From contig NZ_JAIMJA010000031.1 in assembly GCF_021295315.1 (NCBI RefSeq), positions 1 through 39,491 of the forward strand: a stretch of DNA of 39,491 bases, in the 5' to 3' direction. Each line of letters begins with the position of its first letter. The stretch's first letter is position 1. Of this stretch, positions 15,001 through 19,282 are shown in pieces. Below the pieces are notes generated by a model that made no database searches, had not been told where the DNA came from, and saw nothing but the letters and a program-made list of their open reading frames with translations. Position numbers and translations under genes: made by a program. This DNA comes from Motilimonas cestriensis (lineage in GTDB: Bacteria > Pseudomonadota > Gammaproteobacteria > Enterobacterales > CBDFNC01).

Positions 15001-16946
15001 TCAACCCCAGCCCAACGGCGCCGCCGCCACCGAGTAAGAGCTGTAACCCAATAGCGATGATAGTGATGGCGGTTGTGGCCGTGGTGGTGGCGATTTATGC
15101 ACCTGTTTTAGTTGGCCCAATGATGAACAGCGCGTTAGGCACAGGAATGGCAGCGACAGCAGCAACCGGAGCGGTGGCTGGTGCATCGGCCTCTGCGGCC
15201 TCCCAGCTGGTTGGCAAAGCGTTTGGCGTGGTCGACGATTTTTCTTGGAAGCAAGTTGGCTTAGGTGCATTGGCTGGCGGCGTCATGAGTGGGCTGAGTG
15301 AAGCCTCATGGATGAAAGGCCTTGCTAAGGCCGCCGATACGACGTCACAGGTTGGACGGGGCATGATAAATGCCAGTGTAAGTTATGCAACGCGCTATGC
15401 GGGCAGTAAAGCGCTGGGTATGGATATGTCGTTTAGTTGGACTAACTTAGCCGCCTCTGTTGCCGGTGGCGGTGTGAGCAGTGGCTTGCTGGCAAATATG
15501 CCAAGCAATGAGGTTAGCAACGCTTTTAGTAGCATAGCGGGGGCGTCGGCCTCTTCGGTATTACGCGGTGAGTCGTTTGGTGAGAATATTGGTGGGTTTG
15601 TAGCGGATGCGTTTGGCAATGCCATCGGCAGCAAGCTAGCCAATTCAGGGTTAGACTCTGTAAATGAGGTGGCCCAAGGGGTAAATGATTACCTTTGGGA
15701 TATGCTAAACCCGGTGGATGATTCGAGTATTTTATTGGCAAGTATTGCTCCTTCGAGCAGCGGCACGAGGTATGTATCATCGGATGGCGCCGGTGAGGTG
15801 GATGCCCAAGGTCGTCGTATGAATTACCTTGGTCCAAGAAATTTGGTGAGTGAATCCGAAGGTGTTGGCAGCCATCGCGCAGGTGATGCGGCTGCTGTGG
15901 AGGAAGAGAGCAAATATGCTTACATGACAACAGAAGAAATCGAAGCTGAAAACAGACGCTTCTTTGGCCAAAGGGCGATGGATGAGTTGAATTTGGAAGT
16001 AAACACGAGTTTTATCGAACGCACGGATGTCATGTTAAATTCGCCTTTTGATGGTGTTTGTACCGAAGATAATATTTGGGGGTTACCAGAGCACCAAATG
16101 AGAGAGGTTGACTATTTGGTGAGAAATCCACTTGCTAGCGGAAATCAAGAGATTTTTGCAAAAATGACGGAACAGCAAAGGCAAACGTATGAAATAGCAA
16201 GGGATAAGTATAATGCTACGCTAGAGGGGCCGCAGTTACAGTCTCGAAACTATGAATATGAAGCATTGCAATATGAGCAAGCTAAAATGCAGGACGCCTT
16301 CCTTAACCCTGATGTAAGAGAGAGTAGTTTTCACTATAAGGCATCTCAGAGTACCTCAGATGGGCTTCTTTATGCCACTTCTGGGTGGGGCGCAACAAGG
16401 GTTGTGATACCAGTAGCAGGAGCAATATCTAAAAACATGGCTTTGGTAAACGCTGGGTTAATCACGAATGAGTTATATAATCTATCCCAGACAATAGATG
16501 GTGATAAGCTGAATGAGTTCTTTGAGTCGAGTAATAGGTTAAGTTTTGGGATAGGTGTAGAAAACAAGAAACTAGACGTTGACTTTAAACTTTACGCTGG
16601 TGTTGTTGGGACGAATCAGGTTGGATATGCTTATAAACCCCCCAGTGCTAAAAGAAGTTACCAAGGGCTTGATAGTAATGTGGCATTTCACCACCGTTGG
16701 GATAACTTTAATTCGTTATTTAGTGGTGACATACCCACATTCCATGCAATAGGTGAGATAAACTCTTCATCAATTGAGCATATGTTCTCTGTAAGAGGAA
16801 TTAGAATGGAAGGTAAGCTTAACTTGGGGACAAGAATCGATTACTCAAACAATCACAGGTTAAGCGGAGCTGTAAATTATAAAGTGTCCAGCAAAATTGA
16901 GCTTTTCGGCTTCAAACCTTACTTTACTTTAGAGGGTAGAAAGTAG
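1..16946 (+). CDS. Giant Rhs/YD-repeat polymorphic toxin with huge coiled-coil insertion (Rhs1), 5' end outside window
   Basis: One uninterrupted frame of 5,647 residues that enters from the left edge. The GTG at base 3 is an internal Val codon, not a start, because the sequence there (VEYQYNR, then RKRE) matches Rhs2 from its residue 1935. Order in window numbering: residues 1-20 end of a YD block; about 20-3655 Ala/Gln-rich coiled coil; about 3658-4900 YD repeats (many YDxxGR/N motifs); 4926-4976 LysM; Pro-rich linker with Cys 5014; a hydrophobic segment, then Gly/Ala-rich hydrophobic stretches to about residue 5209; and a unique C-terminal tip of 438 residues. YD repeats are known to build a beta-shell that encloses a toxin in Rhs and Tc proteins. 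The tip plus the downstream overlapping small gene suggests a contact-dependent or secreted toxin. No canonical DPxGL self-cleavage motif was seen at the end of the YD region. The tip is not a family I recognise. Full length is inferred to be about 7,580 residues. Confidence 0.93.
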   Translation, partial: VEYQYNRLSQTVRKREYIDNQAVSKALQEVQAGQTEQSLYESFVELAAALQGMGEANLELNEQLSELNEQQKRVDDLLVELADLEQRIGHSEGNSARLDTELGQTLVRLTSLQGTVNHEFERYNTLKNKVKSLDEQVKSYEIKLGLREPEAMRQASLFAMSSMSRTAAFGAPMMSAESNERALDSRFSDPLVEAALQDVAESRATLDTLNQTLTVQQHAVAAQVAVVAQYNQSQEAARVFRESRREAMASAAQALAQAANRVDSRTAEQHRLQQALNVVNSARQQAYDTLSAAQKSDQQAGVTKLQADAAYASALSAKADAATQLAQIESMLASAEGNHDMASAEIARAQAVIDAEEVVLSDLLARQAHALQEVERLTRLLTAAARTLSEGDQALNQAQAEQAQASDTAALTEASLTAATQAHDEAMASLKGAQERLVAATRSLEDAEATLLVATEAMAQATQTLAPYLEEQVSLRSIRDVAQAVFDHAFSAVAIAEQEHQGGLALIEEAQSNAEVALTEYEMAIAALEAGLAEGADAETIRYLTLARDTAINTRNTTAAQLEQALANEVQLQVTAERLVGPREEARGILMREQAALDAAIARANGAQQVFDTATEALKSADTALALAQSELRDATAVHATTESAEAAAANTLVQKRQADDAAQLALTDANANLVQITAELQHASQAHAALSAEFNDAYVAHDDVSEQRKVAELTLGNEGGRLSQAQAAQVSAAQDIERLTAMQAQAEQEQIDADSQYVQATSELNVARQLVTDVGAALAAAQLQVTETDTEQATATHALSMAQYAAADAHADHSMAQAGYDTVAAAYHQAEQAETLAAENLADANAELAELNVALQTTTDSLENQAQTLEKQEAVLVSSVSEYGGISGYEAWKAQQQENYEVQFGDPVIEVKLSEIRLLKAQLSELGDQIRLQQQQVSERETKLQTSIALHQQALAEKQSAQTVAADKQALLAQAQAEHLEEQQALADKSSVWQQAVDALAQVQQHQRDAVNIYQQQQQKHVAAQQAHQYAAQAHDEAATALSDADNALGQAQQILVQTQQALAQAQQNKQDNEVALVDATGRLQLAQKSVAALTQSVTEAELAYASAQRAADAAGVALSGAKQQLESTEAATKTATTALKQAQQGLTLADATLATATAALSESTYSQALAQLAFDETSAALAPYLAEIAKQQELRDEAQASFDAAKQAWLAAHDAYLAAVDVVTQIQLRVDDTGARLQAAQLALDEATTAGRPEAEVHELSLYRDAMEDAHNLATSKLDAALHERDILEQDMLRLSLPKAAAEEELAAADTRLAQAQQDAKPAQDIYDAAHVVLKEANQKLAQAQGVRDQASVAQMQAVSSRDTQQKVFNEAEAALLGAKEALEHASQEHLQKNELAAHTADTLNDVKAALMEQKQLQTRAEQDIATANDALTTVMQTLTDTQQLIQAQTITVATRQAQFATGQAHLKQVQTQLTQTQQDEFAAAQEEVAAQVALTQASSELSASSAQQEEALSLRDAQADVVAKTQQQLDQAQAASDDALAVLMQASTGAAHTGDAKVQAEQALVTISALLDATNAELASRVALLAEREDELKVAVAPYGGLSAYESWKAAQAEDNTAPVGDPKIELLMAKISASRTLLGELSNDIERQQAQLLEQEVFLKQTQKAYLAAGIERAGRADALTSANGALAHAADVLRDSQATLAEREQIKQAASLALNQATLAQEQAQDTLTQASEALVAAQTDVVQRRVAADSAGQTLVDISAALEVTQAALAQAQIDVAEAAQESDTEKAKLDEAQVRLDALNVQVDELTNALKNAQATLNDADARLTQAQQEDMQAAKGAVQQAQTLERATSAKTAADTQLVKVNNDLAQAQQRKATAETALAQAQQAFSITESALAPYLEELAPLQQANDETLASWQAAAQAVRDADIEYQAAIASTENARGQAAAAEMTLANAQEALDKAIAGGEAAKWHELTLARNAAMNTRNTTAAQLADQVVQLNQKGEVAQRLHAPEVQALAAYQEAQAELNGAVARAADTRAEFEWAQATLTAALDEQTQATEILSGTTQTQVQATEQAQQAYAQYGEAVTADHDARELLTVAETELAIASTLQQDAAKQEATLSDLLSQTQQAQHLAQVDVNRYTTHYEAAQSALSDAQTRTAQMIAQRDAQNTAKVDAGEQVNQAIQAHQHAEEILDGARTVKAQATSALATATQQRSNAAQMLTDASVALEAASSEVGMATERHSSALATQLNAESAMTLAQNAEARALLTRNQARESVSTLEARLDDASDRMADALNTLTQQETQLEALLAPYGGMVGYEAWKLVQAGVNGAQFGDPEIEAVLAEISVIKQVLSDLSGNIADQQLTLDEQKVFLAQKLQEHADATAAQQHAGKAHTDAQLVLGNAAKVQQQHETMQASSAAANAAALAARNEAQQHLVYTSEQQQQHQQALMQAQTLAAQLATDMAQADTALAQADTALAQADTRYHQLLQAVNEATSTIDHHDAQLSAAFVDLSVAADKLELLTAARDTAAQAQVDATDAQLQASTALALAQQQLADSDDAVMLAQQQLTQAQTSAAQAQTDLSETDATLAAALTARATAEAEHHSATDALAPHLEVIAVAVQERDARRVDYDHTDDAYMAVVIAHEQAIVDSDAAVAEVDAANLHLTEVEAALAAATDAGDHSAIFELTVARNEAITAQQQARSGVDGAMNRRDELAQEVIRLSAPRSAAQEALNIAQSEVDNATALAAFSQKRFDTAAMTLAQAQQALSSATTAQQRASEALDAALVLQSGAQQAQDDTRKVQASKQQTFEQAETDLTTADISLAQTTAHYNSFPARIAAAESDRDRALSNIAVAEQGLNQALAGLSAMLSPQPKMASMMASPMMMRMAAGPVEDAQQALNEARAALSLAQQARDDQATTVERQRIEQQSAAILHDKLAALQHSNDVEQAQIEVQLTQSTAALAEASQQLSEAESDYAQKTAQLVEAQLQLADAQVAKLLAESAVDNTRGAYLAAQEETSTIAAARDRAQQNVDALSLRLQDALTSHQAVNASLSPKQQQLESLLIPYRDFGGYLSSKGDDIVAHAIAKHAENDQVIAEKEALIATLVKTTNELAEDISGQQERMDKLAQQWLGHKRTHEEKLQHLNGLEGSKEDYVSQQSGFIKDKNDAQERIDTATKDKSTAAINESNARIALNDALSAAAQAKQGLPAAKLAQQQAESAKNAIDARLVQIDIDLGVRAQESLSARNDVRALRGNANFTNGFRLLMNAAHYVDAAKMLAAYTRLSHISPNLSEIQSAQQTVQNSLPDFQARIEMHDKEVKHMLMVQKFASEETSVPSQGEVDAEVNRRNNAISAKHHLELVIAQLNDVGGQSPIPDFDNSSLKSELQQLRTKFDDEYKQLGLVLDHMLDNRYQDEENPGLYTQSQIDAVISARNTAIALDPFMGASISTLENYQNVRGNSAELESEKARLLQDKKGSDQALIDANNALTVAEQAIKDANVAVTQLEQALAAAFTALEKANDALNNAQTTLENATTSLNTVAALIADVEDLLVVAHKDEANARVPIIEARGKLDIAEVELATSLKDLNASNGHLSSARQDLADAYQLRGEVAQQLNLAREYYRDARDKVGEGQKAVGDAAAKIAQDLRMNAVSYDTDYSYDARGQLTQTLSAAVTYSERSETGEMQTRYGRMETVNDYDNLGNVVSITTAKGTQVEDQKTFEYTVTGQQTRSTGLAGSRVVYNSRDEAVVNYNAEGGRRDRVYDQAGQLRFEVDELGYVTEYRYNRFGEQVALLRYEYAFDLARKANTALELDALEGFILRGGDVRELAYSYDKKGQRTATVQASFVDAKAERVTDNVRYNAFGEAVLSSRTYQSGINPDNLSYSKVTVLSNNIYDASGRLLVSRDAENYVTVYDYNAFGERVSKKESSQRYGGSWKNDEVRAWLAGDKAVRTESYAYDNRGNQTQITRHDVTYAVHTGNTVAHVTGDLVSSMYYDLAGRVYFTVTEEGNAQYASHSDNPNAVINEYDALGRLVTSWGKERDYLVSSASLHSPSARKIVQPDRLSSRVQTDYGYDAHGNQVFIQNEDRITYQYYDPQGRLTGRRDAAGHYTAVAVDAMNRVIEERQQVSVSGELGYHYERVVQYKYDATGRQTETWHYGDQGRVRKEKAIYTAFGEVESKLQNGVVQERFSYNGLGQVTGAVKQGVSYAYEYDSLGHVAKETVGGERSTVRDYDNLGRLLTEQGAVFNQHWNGNAIYQPKTSIEYDRWGNAKKQTVNGVETYFKYDSNNNVIKQTGPATTIYSANGTAINHYYQVSSFFYDASGNHIGTKMANGGLHRSFYDAAGQKLKDVSASGAVKHYYHDARGDLIGVIGADGRGEQMRYNGNGQLESRARINLAKGYSEVAQRYYYDQAGQRYREDLYGATGYTSLTRYDRFGQIVENKGQGVHQRFAYDINGNRTREAWLDTQGDEQGVKTATFDGYSRMQTQTLINGLVLNFEYNSYNQLKRQHGEGHETLYSYYANGLLKSQAVSGEQTEQLRYDINGREIGRSLVSSDGSKVLNTSSTYDAAGRLSSLTTSEARWGEHSAGKATIHYGYDEVGNRRRIESMRTAPDGSQNSEVHWYNYDVDNRMTVSKGQLVGGSIRGGNDGSRVISYDIMGRRQQEFAWFNTKRDELEQVLVKQQTTLGYDGNGHLNSTVVREYNDPQASYHFGDSFVVSSMSRENTLTGHAQRQVSKTINYEYDSNGRLLGNTASTDTDTTQFAYIDSQMVRQQVNKNGEDRFDISFNYHFSGQVSAQATHYLKERRTDTNATRYIGWENYQREQTVASSTGIGWGRSTTTYHYNAVGALQRTSSSQSENERHVMTDRHGQIALSVEGEQLTAQLSVGGNQLGNLTADKLDADLLDDSAAEVGTQPGAYTVRQGDTLQTVSQKVYGDSRYWYLIADANAMGPEGELTPGKSLIIPNQHTQSYNGAESFKPYNESDILGDINPSPTAPPPPSKSCNPIAMIVMAVVAVVVAIYAPVLVGPMMNSALGTGMAATAATGAVAGASASAASQLVGKAFGVVDDFSWKQVGLGALAGGVMSGLSEASWMKGLAKAADTTSQVGRGMINASVSYATRYAGSKALGMDMSFSWTNLAASVAGGGVSSGLLANMPSNEVSNAFSSIAGASASSVLRGESFGENIGGFVADAFGNAIGSKLANSGLDSVNEVAQGVNDYLWDMLNPVDDSSILLASIAPSSSGTRYVSSDGAGEVDAQGRRMNYLGPRNLVSESEGVGSHRAGDAAAVEEESKYAYMTTEEIEAENRRFFGQRAMDELNLEVNTSFIERTDVMLNSPFDGVCTEDNIWGLPEHQMREVDYLVRNPLASGNQEIFAKMTEQQRQTYEIARDKYNATLEGPQLQSRNYEYEALQYEQAKMQDAFLNPDVRESSFHYKASQSTSDGLLYATSGWGATRVVIPVAGAISKNMALVNAGLITNELYNLSQTIDGDKLNEFFESSNRLSFGIGVENKKLDVDFKLYAGVVGTNQVGYAYKPPSAKRSYQGLDSNVAFHHRWDNFNSLFSGDIPTFHAIGEINSSSIEHMFSVRGIRMEGKLNLGTRIDYSNNHRLSGAVNYKVSSKIELFGFKPYFTLEGRK
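561..2714 (+). repeat. Coiled-coil unit 1 of Rhs1 (718 residues)
   Basis: First of four long units in the Rhs1 coiled coil. It starts at the FSDP hinge motif at 561. The tip-like motif LTLARDTAINTRN has its first Leu codon at 1632, residue 358 of the unit. An ALAPYLEE motif has its second Leu codon at 1395, and a YGG..GYEAWK hinge starts at 2652. The next unit begins with FGDP at 2715, exactly 718 codons later. The units have diverged in sequence but kept their length. A tip motif in the exact middle fits an antiparallel helical hairpin with two arms of about 358 residues (inference). Confidence 0.85.
2715..4868 (+). repeat. Coiled-coil unit 2 of Rhs1 (718 residues)
   Basis: Second unit, beginning at FGDPVIE (2715). 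Its anchors repeat unit 1 at exactly +718 codons: LAPYL at 3549, tip motif LSLYRDAMED at 3786 and YGG..YESWK at 4806. The following unit starts at 4869. The sequence is Ala, Gln, Glu and Leu rich with heptad-like spacing, and I saw no cysteine in it. Confidence 0.85.
4869..7019 (+). repeat. Coiled-coil unit 3 of Rhs1 (717 residues)
   Basis: Third unit, beginning at VGDPKIE (4869). Anchors: LAPYLEE at 5703 (+718), tip motif LTLARNAAMNTRNTTAAQ at 5937 (+717), YGG..GYEAWK at 6957 (+717). Its tip is very close in sequence to that of unit 1 (RNTTAAQL), closer than to unit 2. Alternate units may therefore be related, or conversion may have occurred. Confidence 0.85.
7020..9293 (+). repeat. Coiled-coil unit 4 of Rhs1 (about 758 residues, with 40-residue insertion)
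   Basis: Fourth unit, beginning at FGDPEIE (7020). ALAPHL lies at 7854 and the tip motif LTVARNEAI at 8088, both at +717. The closing hinge (PYRDFGGY, Tyr at 9231) comes 758 instead of 718 residues after the previous one. The extra 40 residues fall after the tip and include the Met-rich stretch at 8634-8711. The end coordinate is approximate. Confidence 0.75.
7416..7478 (+). repeat. Three tandem 21-bp repeats coding AQADTAL heptads
   Basis: Three head-to-tail 21-base copies at 7416-7436, 7437-7457 and 7458-7478. The first two encode AQADTAL exactly. The third reads AQADTRY. A perfect heptad duplicated at DNA level suggests recent slippage that keeps the coiled-coil phase. Confidence 0.9.
14778..14930 (+). 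other. LysM domain of Rhs1
   Basis: Residues 4926-4976 (window numbering) show the LysM signature YTVRQGDTL, then KVYGDSRYW, ending PGKSLIIPN. LysM domains bind peptidoglycan or other N-acetylglucosamine polymers. A near-identical domain sits at the same place in Rhs2. It is followed by a Pro-rich linker (APPPPSKSCNP) and a hydrophobic run, so it could anchor the protein to the cell wall or position the tip for delivery (inference). Confidence 0.9.
15630..16943 (+). other. Variable C-terminal toxin tip of Rhs1
   Basis: Up to DAFGNAIG (ends 15629) Rhs1 and Rhs2 align well. Beyond it the 438 residues are unique. The last part (about 16530 onward) is rich in alternating beta-strand-like segments, for example RLSFGIGVENKKLDVDF and RLSGAVNYKVSSKIELF. 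The segment is more AT-rich than the coil and YD parts, as swapped tips usually are. I see no HNH, deaminase, ADP-ribosyltransferase or other standard toxin motif. The activity is unknown. Confidence 0.65.
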
Positions 16947-17422
16947 TGAATTTCATTAAGTTTTTTTTTAAAAGTAAAGCGCGGACAAAATCAAGTAGGG
17001 AATACTACCTTGAGTCGGATGTTGAGTTAAATTTTTATATAATTAACCCCAATTCTCGAGATTCTTATTGCTTGTATAAAGGTAGTAAGTGTATAGCTAA
17101 AATTAATTACTTTGATATTCAGTCAGATGTCATTGCTATTGATAAGGTTGGCATTGGTCGATTTAGCCATGGCTGGATGCTTGACAATGATCCTGAGAAG
17201 ATTATAGACACGTCACAGTCTTGGGATTTCAAAATGAATGGAAAAATAGTTGTCAAGCTTAGCAATGGAGGGATGTTAGATGATGCATTAATATCGTTAG
17301 TTCGAGACTTCCGCTTTGTTTGGCCAGATCCATACAAAAAAGTCGAGTTTTGTAGTGACGCTTTGACCCCAGAAGTTGCAGTTTGTATTTTATTGGCCGA
17401 AACGTGCCCGGAGCCAGCATAA
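16946..17422 (+). CDS. Putative immunity protein for Rhs1 tip (hypothetical, 158 aa)
   Basis: A 158-residue protein starting with GTG at 16946. The G of the Rhs1 stop codon (TAG 16944-16946) is the first base of this start, a one-base overlap that implies translational coupling. A purine-rich GAGGG lies about 10 bases upstream. There is no signal peptide or membrane segment. The sequence is acidic and aromatic, with features such as GRFSHGWMLDNDPEK and RDFRFVWPDPYKK. I do not recognise the family. Low G+C, size and position directly after a toxin tip make it the expected cognate immunity gene. This is inferred from synteny only. Confidence 0.7.
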   Translation: MNFIKFFFKSKARTKSSREYYLESDVELNFYIINPNSRDSYCLYKGSKCIAKINYFDIQSDVIAIDKVGIGRFSHGWMLDNDPEKIIDTSQSWDFKMNGKIVVKLSNGGMLDDALISLVRDFRFVWPDPYKKVEFCSDALTPEVAVCILLAETCPEPA

Positions 17423-17564
17423 TAAGTGGGAATAAAGGAAAATACAGCAAATAATAGGACGAAATAACGGGACATCCAGTGCGCGAAATTAAGAGGACAG
17501 GCACTTTTTATATCAAGTAAATACAGTGCCTTAGTTGTTTAGGTCTACTTTTTGTCTGCTCAAG

Positions 17565-17617
17565 TTCGCATCGTCACCCACAGTTTAAGGGTCTACTTAG
17601 TTTGTGGGTGACGCGAA
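17565..17617. repeat. Inverted repeat / hairpin in the insertion graveyard
   Basis: The left arm 17565-17582 (TTCGC-ATC-GTCACCCACA) pairs with the right arm 17603-17617 (TGTGGGTGACGCGAA) with a three-base bulge and a loop of about 20 bases. GGTCTACTT occurs as a direct repeat just outside the left arm and inside the loop. It could be a REP-like palindrome or the end of a decayed element. Confidence 0.55.
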
Positions 17618-17659
17618 TTGGCGGAATAACAGGACATCCAGTGAATAGCGGGACACCCA

Positions 17660-17830
17660 GTGCGCCGAGCTAAATCGGTAGAAGAGTGGAGGTGAAAGCC
17701 CTCTGACTGGTAAGACCTAGCAAGTCGCCAGTACCCCGAGTCATGGGCGGCGTGCCGTGAGGCACGCGGTTAAGCGTTGACAGGGGAAGCCATAGGCTAA
17801 GTATTGTGCTGCGTAATCACCCTTTATGTG
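17660..17830 (+). ncRNA. Probable 5' fragment of a group II intron (domain I)
   Basis: The segment starts with GTGCGCC, the usual kind of group II intron 5' end. It continues with GTGGAGGTGAAAGCCCTCT, CTAGCAAGTC, GAGTCATGGGCGG and GGGGAAGCCATAGGCTAAGT, phrases I associate with the 5' domain of bacterial introns. A perfect 7-bp hairpin with a GNRA-type GTGA loop sits at 17750-17767. No reverse transcriptase/maturase frame and no recognisable domain V follow before the IS at 17866, so it would be a dead remnant. Recognition is by memory of sequence style, not by a covariance model. Confidence 0.5.
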
Positions 17831-17865
17831 TGTTGACCTTGTTGGAGGAAATAACGGGACATATA

Positions 17866-17877
17866 TGGTCACCTCGG
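17866..17877 (+). repeat. Left inverted repeat of the IS1111-type element
   Basis: TGGTCACCTCGG, perfect complement of 19271-19282. It follows directly on the truncated GGGACAT motif copy at 17850-17862, which marks the left insertion border. Confidence 0.85.
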
Positions 17878-18182
17878 TTTTAGCAAGGCCAATGCGTCCT
17901 CTTACTGTTGTTTTTTACTAAATAAATGCGCTTGTCGTTTTTCACCTTTCACAGCAGGGTTTTAGCTACTAATGGTTCGCGGTCTTGCGACATATATCCG
18001 GCGTCAGTTGCGCCCTAATGAGATCCAAATTGACGTCTTACCCTCCTAGGCACCCACCTGACCTCGAAGGTCACTGTCCCGTTCAGGTTTTGAGTAAGAC
18101 AAACCGTTTAACTCATTAACACCATTACCGCTGTTGTGCTTGCTCTTTACGTATCAAAACTCATACCTTAATAAACCGACAT
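17878..18182 (-). ncRNA. Candidate bridge/seeker RNA region of the IS1111-type element
   Basis: A 305-base ORF-free stretch lies between the left inverted repeat and the transposase stop, that is, on the 3' side of the transposase. In IS1111-group elements the guide RNA that directs insertion is known to come from this side. Only position and length support the call here. No structure was computed. GTTCGCGG(T/C)CTTGC occurs at about 17975 and again at about 18187 in the transposase end. Confidence 0.35.
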
Positions 18183-19217
18183 CTAGTTCGCGGCCTTGCA
18201 CGCCTTACTCATGTCGTACGCTTCCCCACGACTCATCACCACAAAGACCATTCGAGCCATTTTATTGGCTAAGGCAACCGTCACTTTACAAACGTGATGG
18301 CGTTGTTTGAGTTGTTGTAGCCATAGGCTCAGTGCGTCGTCTTTTTTATCACACCAATTCACTACCGCTCTAGAGCCATGGATCAGTAACTGCCTTAATG
18401 TTTGATTACCGCGTTTCGTTATTTTACCGAGTCGATTGGTCGTGCCACTGCTATATTGCAAGGGCGTTAGCCCTAGCCATGCGGCTAGTTGCCGTCCATT
18501 TTTAAAATCATTGATGTCATTAATACTGGCCAATAATGTCGATGCCACGATTGGGCCTACACCTGGGATAGTCAGTAGCAAAGGATACTGTGGCATAGAT
18601 TGAGCAAGGGTTGATATTTCCTGTGTAACTTGCTCGATCTGTGTATCCAAATGCAGTTGGAATTCATAAAGACGGCGAATAAACCCCTTAGCGACAGTGG
18701 TTAGGCCGTTTTCATCGTCCTCTAAAATCAAGGGGATGACGACCATCAATTTGTGTCGGGTTTTCGCGATAATCAGGCCATATTCAGCAAGGAAACCGCG
18801 CAGTTGATTACCGTTTGCAGTGCGGTTGTCAATCAAACGATCACGAATGCGGAGCAAGGATTGAATGTCTTGTTGCTCGACGGTTTTGGGTCGCAACAGA
18901 CTCACTTTTGGCCGACCGGCCGCCTCACCAATGGCGATAGCATCATTGGCATCATTTTTATTGCCAACAAGCATGGCTTTCACCGCTCTAGCAGGAATAA
19001 GCTTAACCTGATGACCGAGCTTTTCAATGGCTCTCCCCCAAAAGTTAGCGCTGTAACAGGCTCCCATCACGACCAATGTAGGCTCGCATTGCCTGAGTGT
19101 ATGGAGTAGCTCAGAACGCTTGAGTTTGCGGTTAAAAGCGATCGTATTATCAGGGTTAAAGGCAGCGACTTAAAAGACAGTTTTTGCCAAATCAATACTA
19201 ATGAGTTTATATTTCAT
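18183..19217 (-). pseudogene. IS110-family (IS1111 group) DEDD transposase, disrupted
   Basis: Reading from ATG at 19217-19215, preceded by GAGGTGA at a good ribosome-binding distance, the frame begins MKYKLISIDLAKTVF and then hits TAA at 19172-19170, where relatives have Gln. It then stays open to 18183. Full length would be 344 residues, normal for the family. Asp9 (in IDLAK) and Asp89/Asp92 (KNDANDA) of the DEDD set are present. The Glu of the usual MEAC motif is Gly52 (GGA, one base from GAA). The C-terminal Transposase_20 part is intact (IPGVGPIVAS, LAAWLGL, YSSGTTNRLGKITKRG), including the Ser region. Two independent lesions make it non-functional. Confidence 0.9.
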
Positions 19218-19270
19218 AGTGGTCACCTCGAGTCAGATTATGTTCACCTAGATCATGGCATATTGCGATG

Positions 19271-19282
19271 CCGAGGTGACCA
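19271..19282 (-). repeat. Right inverted repeat of the IS1111-type element
   Basis: CCGAGGTGACCA, exact complement of the left repeat. A third copy of the core (TGGTCACCTCG, 19220-19230) lies just upstream of the transposase start, where its complement supplies the GAGGTGA ribosome-binding site. Confidence 0.85.

Larger units (their letters stand above)
17463..17862. repeat. Four scattered copies of a GGGACATCCAGTG-type motif
   Basis: The motif AATAACGGGACATCCAGTGC recurs at 17463-17484, 17625-17643 (one change), 17644-17665 (AATAGCGGGACACCCAGTGC) and, shortened, at 17850-17862, where the IS1111-type element begins. The stretch also contains GGACAGGCAC and an AGTGCC counterpart. There is no ORF. 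It looks like the worn flanks of repeated or nested insertions. The parent element is not identified. Confidence 0.6.
17866..19282 (-). mobile_element. IS1111-group (IS110 family) insertion sequence, inactive
   Basis: A perfect 12-bp inverted repeat, TGGTCACCTCGG at 17866-17877 and its complement at 19271-19282, brackets a single DEDD transposase frame on the minus strand. Subterminal inverted repeats are typical of the IS1111 group within IS110. The non-coding part is short upstream of the transposase (about 53 bp) and long downstream (about 305 bp), again as in IS1111. The exact outer ends and any target duplication cannot be fixed, since the family usually makes none. Confidence 0.85.

Noticed and set aside
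18753-19109. Plus-strand 118-codon frame opposite the transposase
   Set aside because: It is a shadow of the IS110-family frame, whose minus-strand protein is clearly recognisable.
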